A DNA stretch of 7,684 nucleotides, taken from an uncultured Atopobium sp. GTDB lineage: Bacteria; Actinomycetota; Coriobacteriia; Coriobacteriales; Atopobiaceae. The stretch's first letter is position 1; every line of letters starts with the position of its first letter. The notes beneath the pieces are model-generated. The model made no database searches. It had not been told where the DNA came from and saw nothing but the letters and a program-made list of their open reading frames with translations. Below, piece by piece: positions 1 to 6,494 of the stretch. The DNA lies in contig CALBBS010000019.1 in the NCBI GenBank assembly GCA_937926845.1, positions 1 to 7,684 on the forward strand. Direction: 5' to 3'. Made by a program: the position numbers and the translations under genes.

Positions 1-1182
1 GTACCTGCATCTGTCCGCTTCATGCCTGGCATTGAGGATGGCGTTGTTGTCCGTGCTGGTGACCAGATTACCCGCGGCTTCGTCAACTTCCGTATGCTCC
101 GTCGACTCACTGACATTGAGTCCACTATGCACACCTTCGTTGAGTCCGTTAAGGACGTCTATACCTCTCAGGGTGTAGAACTCAACGATAAGCACATCGA
201 GGTTATCGCACGTCAGATGCTTCGTCGTGTTCAGGTTACCAACCCAGGTGACTCTTCGTACCTGCTTGGTCAGTATGTGGACCGCTATGTCTTTGCAGAG
301 ACTGTCCAGAACATTACCCTTGCTGGTGGTACTCCACCAGAGGCAGAGCCAGCAATCCTTGGTACTCTGAAGGTTGCAAGCTCTATCGATTCTTGGCTCT
401 CCAGCGCATCGTTCATTCGTACTGCAGGCGTTCTTACCTCTGCAGCTATCGAGGGCGACGTTGACCACCTGCTTGACCTCAAGTCCAACGTTATTGTTGG
501 TAAGCAGATTCCTGCAGGTACTGGTCTCTCCGCATACAACGATGTTGAGCTTACCTATCACGGCGCCAAGATTGATGGCCCAACTTCTTCTCTTGCTAAG
601 TCTCTTCCAGACTGGGCACCAGCAGAGCTTAAGGACATCGAGGAGCAGCTTCCTAAGCAGCTTGACTGGGTCAACGAGGATTACAACGGTGGCGTTTACT
701 CCAAGAATGGCCGCACACTTTCAAGCGAGGACGCAAAGCTGTACCTCTTCGACGATCTTGGCGTGTCACAGCGTTGGACCAACAAGTTCAGCGAGGTTGG
801 CATTGAGACCGTAGGCGATCTTATCGGTAAGACCGAGGAAGACCTGCTTCGCATCGATGGTATTGGTGCAAAGGCAATCGAGGAGCTCCGCGATGGCCTT
901 GAGGCTCGTAACCTCCTCTACATCCTTGAGCCAGAAGAGGATGAGGCAGATTCTGAGGATCTTTCTCAGCTGCTCAACATGGTCTTCTCGCCAGAAGGCG
1001 ATGGCGGCTTGATGCTGGGCTCTGCAGCTCCATCCACGCACTCTGATTACACCGAGACACTCATCGGTTCATCTTCCGACGAGGTTAGCCCTGATGTAAT
1101 CAACGAGGACCTTGGTTCTCTGGATGACCTTCTCAATCAGGTTGTCCGCATGGATGCTGAGGCAGACGGCGAAGACGAGTAA
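1..1182 (+). CDS. rpoC: RNA polymerase beta' subunit, C-terminal part (5' truncated by window)
   Basis: The frame is open from base 1, giving 393 residues of the C-terminus of beta'. The end of the catalytic subunit is recognisable: a KHIEVIARQMLRRV stretch, a serine-rich SWLSSASF segment, and NVIVGKQIPAGTG at about residues 162-175, matching the family's conserved NVIIGKLIPAGTG. This part forms the base of the polymerase clamp. The protein continues about 200 residues beyond the IPAGTG region. A linker leads to a helix-hairpin-helix domain at residues 253-305 (bases 757-915) that resembles the alpha subunit C-terminal domain. An Asp/Glu-rich tail of about 85 residues follows and ends in GEDE. 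The stop TAA is followed by a strong terminator, so the rpoC transcript probably ends there. Identity as rpoC is certain; the function of the extension is inferred. Confidence 0.97.
   Translation, partial: VPASVRFMPGIEDGVVVRAGDQITRGFVNFRMLRRLTDIESTMHTFVESVKDVYTSQGVELNDKHIEVIARQMLRRVQVTNPGDSSYLLGQYVDRYVFAETVQNITLAGGTPPEAEPAILGTLKVASSIDSWLSSASFIRTAGVLTSAAIEGDVDHLLDLKSNVIVGKQIPAGTGLSAYNDVELTYHGAKIDGPTSSLAKSLPDWAPAELKDIEEQLPKQLDWVNEDYNGGVYSKNGRTLSSEDAKLYLFDDLGVSQRWTNKFSEVGIETVGDLIGKTEEDLLRIDGIGAKAIEELRDGLEARNLLYILEPEEDEADSEDLSQLLNMVFSPEGDGGLMLGSAAPSTHSDYTETLIGSSSDEVSPDVINEDLGSLDDLLNQVVRMDAEADGEDE
757..915 (+). other. Alpha-CTD-like helix-hairpin-helix domain inside beta'
   Basis: Residues 253-305 of the translated fragment align without gaps to the core of the RNA polymerase alpha C-terminal domain. 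The GIETVGDL / KTEEDLLRI / GIGAKAIEEL pattern matches the alpha pattern GINTV-EL / KTEEDLLK / NLGKKSLEE. At the positions of E. coli alpha residues used for UP-element contact, this protein has Arg258 (for R265), Asn261 (for N268), Gly289 (for G296) and Lys291 (for K298). N294 and S299 are replaced by Gly and Ala. The alignment was made by eye from remembered alpha sequences. A generic HhH domain is the alternative. Confidence 0.75.
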
Positions 1183-1232
1183 GTAATCTCGCCTGATACA
1201 TCAAACTTTTTCGGAAATTGACTCCGATGCAG

Positions 1233-1267
1233 AAGAGGACTTCAGCCGTTAGCTGGAGTCCTCTTTT
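1233..1267 (+). terminator. Intrinsic terminator after rpoC
   Basis: A 14-bp stem (1233-1246 with 1252-1265, one G-T pair, the rest Watson-Crick) encloses a 5-base loop and ends in a short T run (1264-1267). It lies 51 bases after the rpoC stop and upstream of the arsR promoter, so it should separate the rpoBC transcript from the metal-linked operon. Confidence 0.9.
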
Positions 1268-1274
1268 AGTTACG

Positions 1275-1302
1275 CTTACAGAAGCGAGTATCGGTATATA
1301 CT
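1275..1302 (+). promoter_or_regulatory. Probable promoter of the arsR-hypB-flavoprotein-hypA operon
   Basis: A -35 candidate CTTACA (1275-1280, 4 of 6 to TTGACA) is separated by 16 bases from a -10 candidate TATACT (1297-1302, 5 of 6 to TATAAT). Transcription would begin near 1308-1310, just after the rpoC terminator and about 58 bases before the arsR start. A short imperfect inverted repeat, AGTAT-n6-ATACT (1287-1302), overlaps the -10. No other good promoter is seen before hypB, the flavoprotein gene or hypA. Confidence 0.6.
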
Positions 1303-1310
1303 AATCTTTT

Positions 1311-1333
1311 ATGAATTACGTTTGGTAAGTCAT
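1311..1333 (+). promoter_or_regulatory. Candidate ArsR-family operator palindrome
   Basis: The 23-base element ATGA-n-TTAC-n5-GTAA-n-TCAT is symmetric at 16 of 23 positions. It lies immediately downstream of the predicted -10, at about +1 to +24. ArsR/SmtB repressors typically bind imperfect palindromes of this size at or near the start site of their own operon, so autorepression relieved by metal is the natural reading. A further TTAC (1334-1337) repeats the inner half-site at the same 5-base spacing. Binding is inferred, not shown. Confidence 0.55.
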
Positions 1334-1367
1334 TTACTTTGCGGCTCTTAAAGGATAGGAATAGCAA

Positions 1368-1751
1368 ATGGATAGTCACTCCCACGATTCTGAACAGTGC
1401 GAGCACACTCATTCTACGTGCGATTATGTTTCTGATCAGAAGCTGAATGAATACCTGGTAAACGATGACATTATCTACGATGCAACTCAGATTTTTGATG
1501 CACTGTCTGATTTCACTCGATTCCAGATTTTGGGTGCTTTAGTAAATGGCGAGAAAAGCGTAACAGAGCTGCAAGAAATGCTTTCGGTATCTCAGTCAGC
1601 AACTTCTCACCAGTTGCGTCTTTTGCGCGACCGAGGTCTTGTTAATGCAAAAAGAGATGGCAGAAAAGTTATCTATTCACTTGCAGATGAGCACGTCACA
1701 ACGCTGATCCGCGTTGGTCTTGCACACGCAGCACACCTTTTAGATCATTAA
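1368..1751 (+). CDS. ArsR/SmtB-family metal-responsive repressor, probable nickel/cobalt sensor
   Basis: This 127-residue protein is of normal length for the family. A winged helix-turn-helix spans about residues 38-106, with the DNA-recognition region around SVSQSATSHQLRLLRDRGLV (73-92) and the beta-wing at GRKVIYSL (98-105). The last helix carries D107, H109, H120 and H123, with the same spacing as the alpha-5 metal ligands of SmtB (D104, H106, H117, E120). His at the fourth place is as in the Ni/Co sensor NmtR. The alpha-3 cysteine motif (ELCVCD) is absent. The N-terminus is rich in potential ligands: H4, H6, C11, H13, H15, C18. An AGGA ribosome site at 1357-1360 supports the ATG. It is first in the operon, 29 bases before hypB, so it probably represses itself and the nickel genes until metal binds. 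Zinc sensing is the main alternative. Confidence 0.9.
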   Translation: MDSHSHDSEQCEHTHSTCDYVSDQKLNEYLVNDDIIYDATQIFDALSDFTRFQILGALVNGEKSVTELQEMLSVSQSATSHQLRLLRDRGLVNAKRDGRKVIYSLADEHVTTLIRVGLAHAAHLLDH

Positions 1752-1780
1752 CATACGTATCGGAACTGTGGAGAGAACTT

Positions 1781-2455
1781 ATGGGTGAGTATCGCATCAT
1801 TGAAGTTAAGCAGAGTGTTTTTGCAGCTAACGAGAAAAGCGCCGATCAACTAAGAGAAGAAATGAAGAAAAAGGGAACTCTGCTGGTAAACCTTATGTCT
1901 TCTCCAGGTTCTGGCAAAACTACCACCCTTAAAAAGACCATTGCTGCCCTGAAAGATAAGGTTTCCATTGCTGTTATGGAAGCTGATATTGATTCAGATG
2001 TTGATGCTGCTGCTATTTCAGAAACGGGCGTGAAAGCTATTCAGCTGCACACGGGCGGCATGTGTCACCTCGATGCGCATATGTGCGCTCAGGGTCTTGA
2101 AGGTCTCAACGCAGGTGATGTGGACCTTATCTTTTTGGAGAACGTTGGAAACTTGGTATGTCCGGCAGAGTTTGACACCGGTGCCGGTGTAAACGTCACT
2201 ATTCTTTCTGTTCCCGAAGGCGATGATAAGCCGTTGAAATACCCTTTGATGTATCAGGTCTGTGATGTGGTGCTTGTTAACAAAATAGACGTAGCACCTT
2301 ATTTTGACTTTGATCTGGAGAAACTTAAGAAAAATGTGGCCCTTAGAAATCCAAAGGCTGTTGTTATTCCTTTCTCTGCCAAAACTGGGGAAGGATTAGA
2401 CGCTTGGACTGAATGGCTTTCTCGCAAAGTTGCTGAGTGGAAAAGCAGTCAGTAA
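1781..2455 (+). CDS. hypB: Hydrogenase nickel incorporation GTPase HypB
   Basis: HypB is a SIMIBI-class GTPase that, with HypA, loads nickel into the large subunit of [NiFe]-hydrogenase; in some bacteria it also serves urease. The 224-residue protein has a P-loop SSPGSGKTT (40-48), an acidic MEADIDSD segment (66-73), the GTPase-domain metal motif MCHLDAH with C95 and H96, the NVGNLVCPAEFD segment with C127, the NKID specificity motif (167-170) and an SAKTGEGLD motif (199-207). The N-terminus lacks both the high-affinity CxxCGC motif of E. coli HypB and the histidine stretch of storage-type HypB, so this is the short form. The ribosome site GGAGAG (1770-1775) fixes the ATG. It follows arsR by 29 bases and precedes the flavoprotein gene by 47, consistent with one transcript. 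Confidence 0.95.
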   Translation: MGEYRIIEVKQSVFAANEKSADQLREEMKKKGTLLVNLMSSPGSGKTTTLKKTIAALKDKVSIAVMEADIDSDVDAAAISETGVKAIQLHTGGMCHLDAHMCAQGLEGLNAGDVDLIFLENVGNLVCPAEFDTGAGVNVTILSVPEGDDKPLKYPLMYQVCDVVLVNKIDVAPYFDFDLEKLKKNVALRNPKAVVIPFSAKTGEGLDAWTEWLSRKVAEWKSSQ

Positions 2456-2502
2456 CCAATGGCTAGCGCTTAAAGAATGTCTTATGCCTGATAGGAGAGG
2501 TC

Positions 2503-5500
2503 ATGGCAGAGGAAGTACCAGCACGTAAGACTCCAAAAGGTAAAAATGCCATGCGTGGTAGTCTTACCGAAGAAGAAATTGCACGCAGAAATGTATTGCC
2601 AACAACTAACCCTGCTGGCGGTCCTATTCGCATACTCGCTCAAAATCACATTACTGAAAATGACAAGGTAGTTCATTACAAAACTGTAGATCCAAATGAG
2701 CCTGGACCAGCTTCTTCTGAGCAATTTAAGCCTCTTGTACGAGATGAAGTTCAAAAAATTACGAGCCGCCTTGGTCACAAAATTGTAAAAGATGACCCAG
2801 AATATTGGGGCATAGCAGCAATTATGACTGAGGAAGAAGCTGCGGTAACCAAATACATGAAGGTTCGCCAGCCAGTTACCTTAGAGGAGCTTTGCAAGCG
2901 TACTGGTAAAACTGCGGGGGAGCTTCAACCTATCCTAGACACCCTGTCTGTAAAGGGCATGATTGAGTACAACTGGGAAAACAAGAGCAAGCAAAAGCAG
3001 TATGTTCTTCCCATGTTTGTTCCTGGCTCCGCAGAGTTTACCGTGATGAACGAGCGCCAACTCGAAGAACATCCCGAGATGGGTTCTTTGTTTGAGCGTA
3101 TGACCTATCTACCGCTCAAAAATGTCACCAAGTTAGTTCCTGAAGGTGGCGCGGGCGTTGGTATGCATGTCATTCCTGTTGAACGCTCCATTGAGCAGGT
3201 AAATCACACAGTTACTGTTGAGCATATTTCGCATTGGCTCAAGAAATACGATAGATATGCTGCAACTCCCTGTTCTTGTCGCCTTGCTGAGCGAGTTCGT
3301 GGCGACGGCTGTGCTGACGATCCAGAAGATTGGTGTCTTGCCATTGGAGATATGGCTGATTACTGCGTAGAAACAGGAAAAGGCCACTACATTACCTACG
3401 ATGAGGTTATCGATATCTGTACAAAGGCCGAGAAAAACGGTTTTGTTCATCAGATTACCAACATTGACGGTGAAGATAAGATCTTTGCTATTTGTAACTG
3501 CAACGTAAATGTTTGCTATGCACTCAGAACTTCTCAGCTGTTTAATACGCCTAATTTGTCTCGTTCCGCTTTTGTGGCTCACGTTGATGAAGAAAAATGT
3601 GTTGCTTGCGGTGGGTGCGTAGAGGTTTGCCCAGCTGGAGCCCCTCAATTAGGTCAAAAGCTTCCTGCTAAGAAGGGTAAAATTTCCTACCCAACGCAGG
3701 ATCTTCCAGATGATAAGTTCTGGGGAGAGTCTGACTGGGATTGGAATTATAAAAATAACAACCGTATTGAGTGCCACGATACTGGTACAGCTCCTTGCAA
3801 GGTTGCCTGCCCAGCGCATATTTCTGTTCAGGGTTATCTTCGTATGGCTGCTGAAGGCCGCTATCGAGATGCCCTTGAGCTCATCAAAAAAGAAAATCCA
3901 TTCCCTGCTGTTTGTGGTCGCGTTTGCAATAAACGTTGCGAAGCAGCGTGTACGCGAGGAACTATTGACCAGGCAGTAGCCATTGATGACGTTAAAAAAT
4001 TCATTGCTCAAAAAGATCTAGAGGCAGAACATCGCTTTATTCCAGAGCCAGTTATCCCATCAAATAGAGGCCGATTCAACCAGAAAATTGCCATTATTGG
4101 TGCAGGTCCAGCCGGCCTGTCCTGTGCATATTACCTGGCAGAACGTGGTTACAATCCCGTTGTTTTTGAAAAGAACCTCCTTCCTGGTGGAATGATGGTA
4201 TATGGCATCCCTTCTTACAAGCTCGAGAAAAACGTTGTTGCCGCAGAGATTGACGTTCTTAAAGAAATGGGCGTTGAGATTCGCTGTGGAGTTGAGGTAG
4301 GAAAAGACATAACCCTTGATGAACTGCGCGCTCAAGGCTTTATTGGTTTTTACGTTGCCATTGGTTGCCAGGGCGGCAGAAAGGCTAATATTGCTGGAGA
4401 AGATGCAGACGGTGTTATTTCTGCTGTTGATTTCCTGCATTTTGTAACCGAGCATCCTCTGCATGAAGTACCTGGTAAGACAGTGGTCATCGGCGGCGGT
4501 AATGTTGCCATTGATGCGGCTCGAGTCTCTGCTCGTTGTGGATCAGAGTCAGTTACTATGGTGTGCCTAGAGCAGCCAGAAGAGATGCCTGCACTACCAG
4601 AAGAAATCACAGAAGCGCAGGAAGATGGTGTGTCAATCAAGAATGGTTGGGGACCTGCTTTTATTGCCACAGATGAGCAAGGACACGTTTGCGGCGTGAT
4701 GTTTAAACGCTGTACTCGTGTTTTCGATAATGACAAGCGTTTTTCGCCTTGTTTTGATGAAAAGCAAACAATGTATCTTGAGGCAGATGCAGTGGTCTTG
4801 TCTATTGGACAAACCGTTGAGTGGGGAAGTCTTTTGGAGGGAGAGGCGGTTGAGCTTACGCGAGGCAATCTTGCGTGCGCTGATTCCCAGACGTATCAGA
4901 CTGCTCAGCCCGATGTCTTTGTGGGCGGAGATGTGTACACGGGTCCTCGCTTTGTTATCGATGCTATTGCCGCAGGTCATGAAGCTGCTGTTTCGCTGCA
5001 TCGTTTTGTGCAGAAAGGCTCTTCTTTGACTATTGGCCGCAACCAGCGCCATTATGTTGAGCTTGATAAATCTGACGCAGCAGTTGAGTCTTGTGGATAC
5101 GATCATGCAGGTCGTCAGCGTCCCGCATGCGATACGGTCAAAAACATTAGACACAACTGGACAGACCCTAGCCATACCTTTACGCCAGAGCAAATCAGAA
5201 TCGAGACCGCACGCTGCTTGAAGTGCGGCGCTTCAATTGTTGATGCAAATAAGTGTATTGGTTGTGGTCTCTGTACTACACGCTGTGAGTTTGATGCAAT
5301 TCACCTGTTCCGCGACAATCCTCACTGTTCAGATATGGTTGCCGCAGAGCATAAGGCAGGAAAGATTCTCTCGTATGTTGGAAAACGTGCGGTAAAGATT
5401 ATTAAGAACCCCGCGAGAAAAACAAAGACTCCTAAGCCTCAGTCACACGTAACAACCGATGAGCTTGGTAATCCCGTTTCTGCGGGCAGTACTGGTATTT

Positions 5501-5508
5501 CAAGCTAA
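2503..5508 (+). CDS. Multi-cluster iron-sulfur flavoprotein, GltD-like NAD(P)H oxidoreductase fusion
   Basis: The 1001-residue cytoplasmic protein has no membrane segment or signal peptide visible. In order: a short polar N-terminus; a probable winged-helix-like segment (118-165); a Cys-rich domain (C257, C259, C270, C278, C331, C333, C338); a ferredoxin-type CxxCxxCxxxCP motif (366-377); a GltD/dihydropyrimidine-dehydrogenase-type N-terminal iron-sulfur domain (C424, C432, C436 and C471, C475, C479, C483); an FAD Rossmann fold with GAGPAG (533-538); a nucleotide-binding fold with GGGNVA (664-669); a C-terminal FAD-contact motif GGDVYTGPRFVIDAIAAG (808-825); and a last Cys set (C905, C908, C918, C921, C924, C928). 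The core family passes electrons between NAD(P)H, FAD and iron-sulfur clusters. Glutamate synthase is unlikely, since there is no large subunit. A role coupling NAD(P)H to ferredoxin or a hydrogenase is inferred from its place between hypB and hypA. AGGAG at 2493-2497 supports the start. Confidence 0.9.
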   Translation: MAEEVPARKTPKGKNAMRGSLTEEEIARRNVLPTTNPAGGPIRILAQNHITENDKVVHYKTVDPNEPGPASSEQFKPLVRDEVQKITSRLGHKIVKDDPEYWGIAAIMTEEEAAVTKYMKVRQPVTLEELCKRTGKTAGELQPILDTLSVKGMIEYNWENKSKQKQYVLPMFVPGSAEFTVMNERQLEEHPEMGSLFERMTYLPLKNVTKLVPEGGAGVGMHVIPVERSIEQVNHTVTVEHISHWLKKYDRYAATPCSCRLAERVRGDGCADDPEDWCLAIGDMADYCVETGKGHYITYDEVIDICTKAEKNGFVHQITNIDGEDKIFAICNCNVNVCYALRTSQLFNTPNLSRSAFVAHVDEEKCVACGGCVEVCPAGAPQLGQKLPAKKGKISYPTQDLPDDKFWGESDWDWNYKNNNRIECHDTGTAPCKVACPAHISVQGYLRMAAEGRYRDALELIKKENPFPAVCGRVCNKRCEAACTRGTIDQAVAIDDVKKFIAQKDLEAEHRFIPEPVIPSNRGRFNQKIAIIGAGPAGLSCAYYLAERGYNPVVFEKNLLPGGMMVYGIPSYKLEKNVVAAEIDVLKEMGVEIRCGVEVGKDITLDELRAQGFIGFYVAIGCQGGRKANIAGEDADGVISAVDFLHFVTEHPLHEVPGKTVVIGGGNVAIDAARVSARCGSESVTMVCLEQPEEMPALPEEITEAQEDGVSIKNGWGPAFIATDEQGHVCGVMFKRCTRVFDNDKRFSPCFDEKQTMYLEADAVVLSIGQTVEWGSLLEGEAVELTRGNLACADSQTYQTAQPDVFVGGDVYTGPRFVIDAIAAGHEAAVSLHRFVQKGSSLTIGRNQRHYVELDKSDAAVESCGYDHAGRQRPACDTVKNIRHNWTDPSHTFTPEQIRIETARCLKCGASIVDANKCIGCGLCTTRCEFDAIHLFRDNPHCSDMVAAEHKAGKILSYVGKRAVKIIKNPARKTKTPKPQSHVTTDELGNPVSAGSTGISS

Positions 5509-5509
5509 C

Positions 5510-5854
5510 ATGCATGAGCTGGGAATTGCGTTTTACCTCATAGATATGGTTGAGGATCTAGGCAAACAGAATAACCTCACCTCTGTTGCGCGTGTAAAGT
5601 TGCAGCTAGGGGAGGTATCTGGAGTTGTTCCAACGTATTTGTTGGATGTTTGGCGCTGGGCAGCTGATCGCACGGATTTGATGCGCGCGGCCGAGCTTGA
5701 GATTGAGAGCGTACCGGCGATAACCCGCTGTCTTGATTGCGATCGCACTTATGCTACCGTTGAATACGGCCGTACGTGTCCGTATTGTGCCAGCGAGAAA
5801 ACCGAGCTTATCCAGGGCCTAGAGCTTGAGTTGGATGAGATTGAAGCCACGTGA
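5510..5854 (+). CDS. hypA: Hydrogenase/urease nickel metallochaperone HypA
   Basis: HypA binds Ni(II) through its N-terminal Met-His-Glu and hands it, with HypB, to the hydrogenase large-subunit precursor. The 114-residue protein begins MHEL, which fixes the start at 5510: the nickel site needs His2 right after Met1, so the in-frame ATG at 5459 is not the true start. The zinc-binding loop has C74-x2-C77 and C90-x2-C93 with 12 residues between the pairs, and the GEVSGV segment (34-39) is also typical of the family. It begins one base after the flavoprotein stop (TAA-C-ATG) without a clear ribosome site of its own, which suggests translational coupling. Its separation from hypB by a 3-kb gene is unusual. 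The last codons lie in a small tandem repeat. Confidence 0.95.
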   Translation: MHELGIAFYLIDMVEDLGKQNNLTSVARVKLQLGEVSGVVPTYLLDVWRWAADRTDLMRAAELEIESVPAITRCLDCDRTYATVEYGRTCPYCASEKTELIQGLELELDEIEAT

Positions 5855-5885
5855 GAGATTTTGTGGTAGTGAGAGGTTTGTGGCA
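5851..5885 (+). repeat. Tandem near-duplicate of 17-18 bases across the hypA stop
   Basis: Copy one (5851-5868) and copy two (5869-5885) share GTGAGAG followed by a T-run and TGTGG. They differ by a base substitution, a one-base length change in the T-run and one base near the end. The first copy contains the hypA stop codon (TGA, 5852-5854). It looks like a local slippage or tandem duplication. The short hairpin GTGG-n7-CCAC (5880-5894) has no T tract and is not a terminator. Confidence 0.6.
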
Positions 5886-5969
5886 TCTGTCCACCGCGCA
5901 TCAACAACTCTACTATTGTAAAATGTAACCGACCTTCAACAAGCAAGCGCCCAATCGAATGGTGAGCCT

Positions 5970-6494
5970 GTGCTAAGACTGGAACGCATAAACGGAAGAA
6001 ATGTATGGGACATCCTTGAACTCAAGGTGTCTGAGGAACAGAAGGCCTTTGTTGCTGGCAACGACGTAAGCATTATCGAGGCCTATACTTCCATAACAGG
6101 AAACGGTCAGGTATTTCCCTTTGGTATCTATGAGGGTGCTGTACCCGTAGGTTTTTTGATGGTCGGCTTTGGCGCGGACGACTGCTGGGACGATGCTCCG
6201 GCGATAGCTCATGGAAACTACGATCTCAGACGTCTGATGATAGACGCAAAGCATCAGGGCAAAGGATACGGGAAAGAAGCCCTCAAACTCGCGCTGGAGT
6301 TTATACACACCTTTCCATGTGGCAAGGCAGATTATTGTTGGCTTTCCTATGAACCCAACAATAAGGTTGCGCGAGATCTCTATCGTTCATACGGATTTGT
6401 TGAGACGGGCGAGAAAGACGGCGAAGAAGTAATCGCTGTTTTGAAGTTATCCGCAGATACAACTGAAGGAATATCCAGTACTAATGGAAAATAA
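5970..6494 (+). CDS. GNAT-family N-acetyltransferase
   Basis: This 174-residue protein should use acetyl-CoA to acetylate an amine; the substrate cannot be read from the sequence. Acetyl-CoA-binding motif A is clear at about 86-106 (LRRLMIDAKHQGKGYGKEAL, with Q96-x2-G99-x-G101 holding the pyrophosphate). Motif B follows at 126-147 (SYEPNNKVARDLYRSYGF, with Y138 in the usual place of the general acid). The overall pattern resembles the spermidine/diamine acetyltransferase branch (BltD/PaiA-like), but this is a weak impression. The start is GTG at 5970. The ATG at 5959 leads to a stop after five codons, and GGTGA at 5961-5965 can serve as a close ribosome site. It is separated from hypA by 115 bases, so it need not belong to that operon. 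The last 14 residues extend past the final strand of the fold. Confidence 0.88.
   Translation: MLRLERINGRNVWDILELKVSEEQKAFVAGNDVSIIEAYTSITGNGQVFPFGIYEGAVPVGFLMVGFGADDCWDDAPAIAHGNYDLRRLMIDAKHQGKGYGKEALKLALEFIHTFPCGKADYCWLSYEPNNKVARDLYRSYGFVETGEKDGEEVIAVLKLSADTTEGISSTNGK

Noticed and set aside
1753..1760. Eight-base perfect palindrome ATACGTAT between arsR and hypB
   Set aside because: Too short to call a regulatory site; it does not match the 1311-1333 operator candidate and no promoter accompanies it.
4350..5193. Two long minus-strand reading frames (172 and 186 codons)
   Set aside because: They are antisense to the clearly coding flavoprotein gene, show no recognisable domain and have no ribosome sites; they are shadows.
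2503..5508. Glutamate synthase small subunit (gltD)
   Set aside because: The core is GltD-like, but the protein is about twice the usual length, carries extra cluster domains at both ends and has no gltB neighbour.
5459..5509. Upstream in-frame ATG giving HypA 17 more residues
   Set aside because: HypA needs Met-His-Glu at the very N-terminus for nickel binding; the ATG at 5510 gives MHEL exactly, and the extension overlaps the flavoprotein end.
5919..5924. TAAAAT as a -10 for the acetyltransferase gene
   Set aside because: No acceptable -35 hexamer lies 16-18 bases upstream, so the promoter is not supported.
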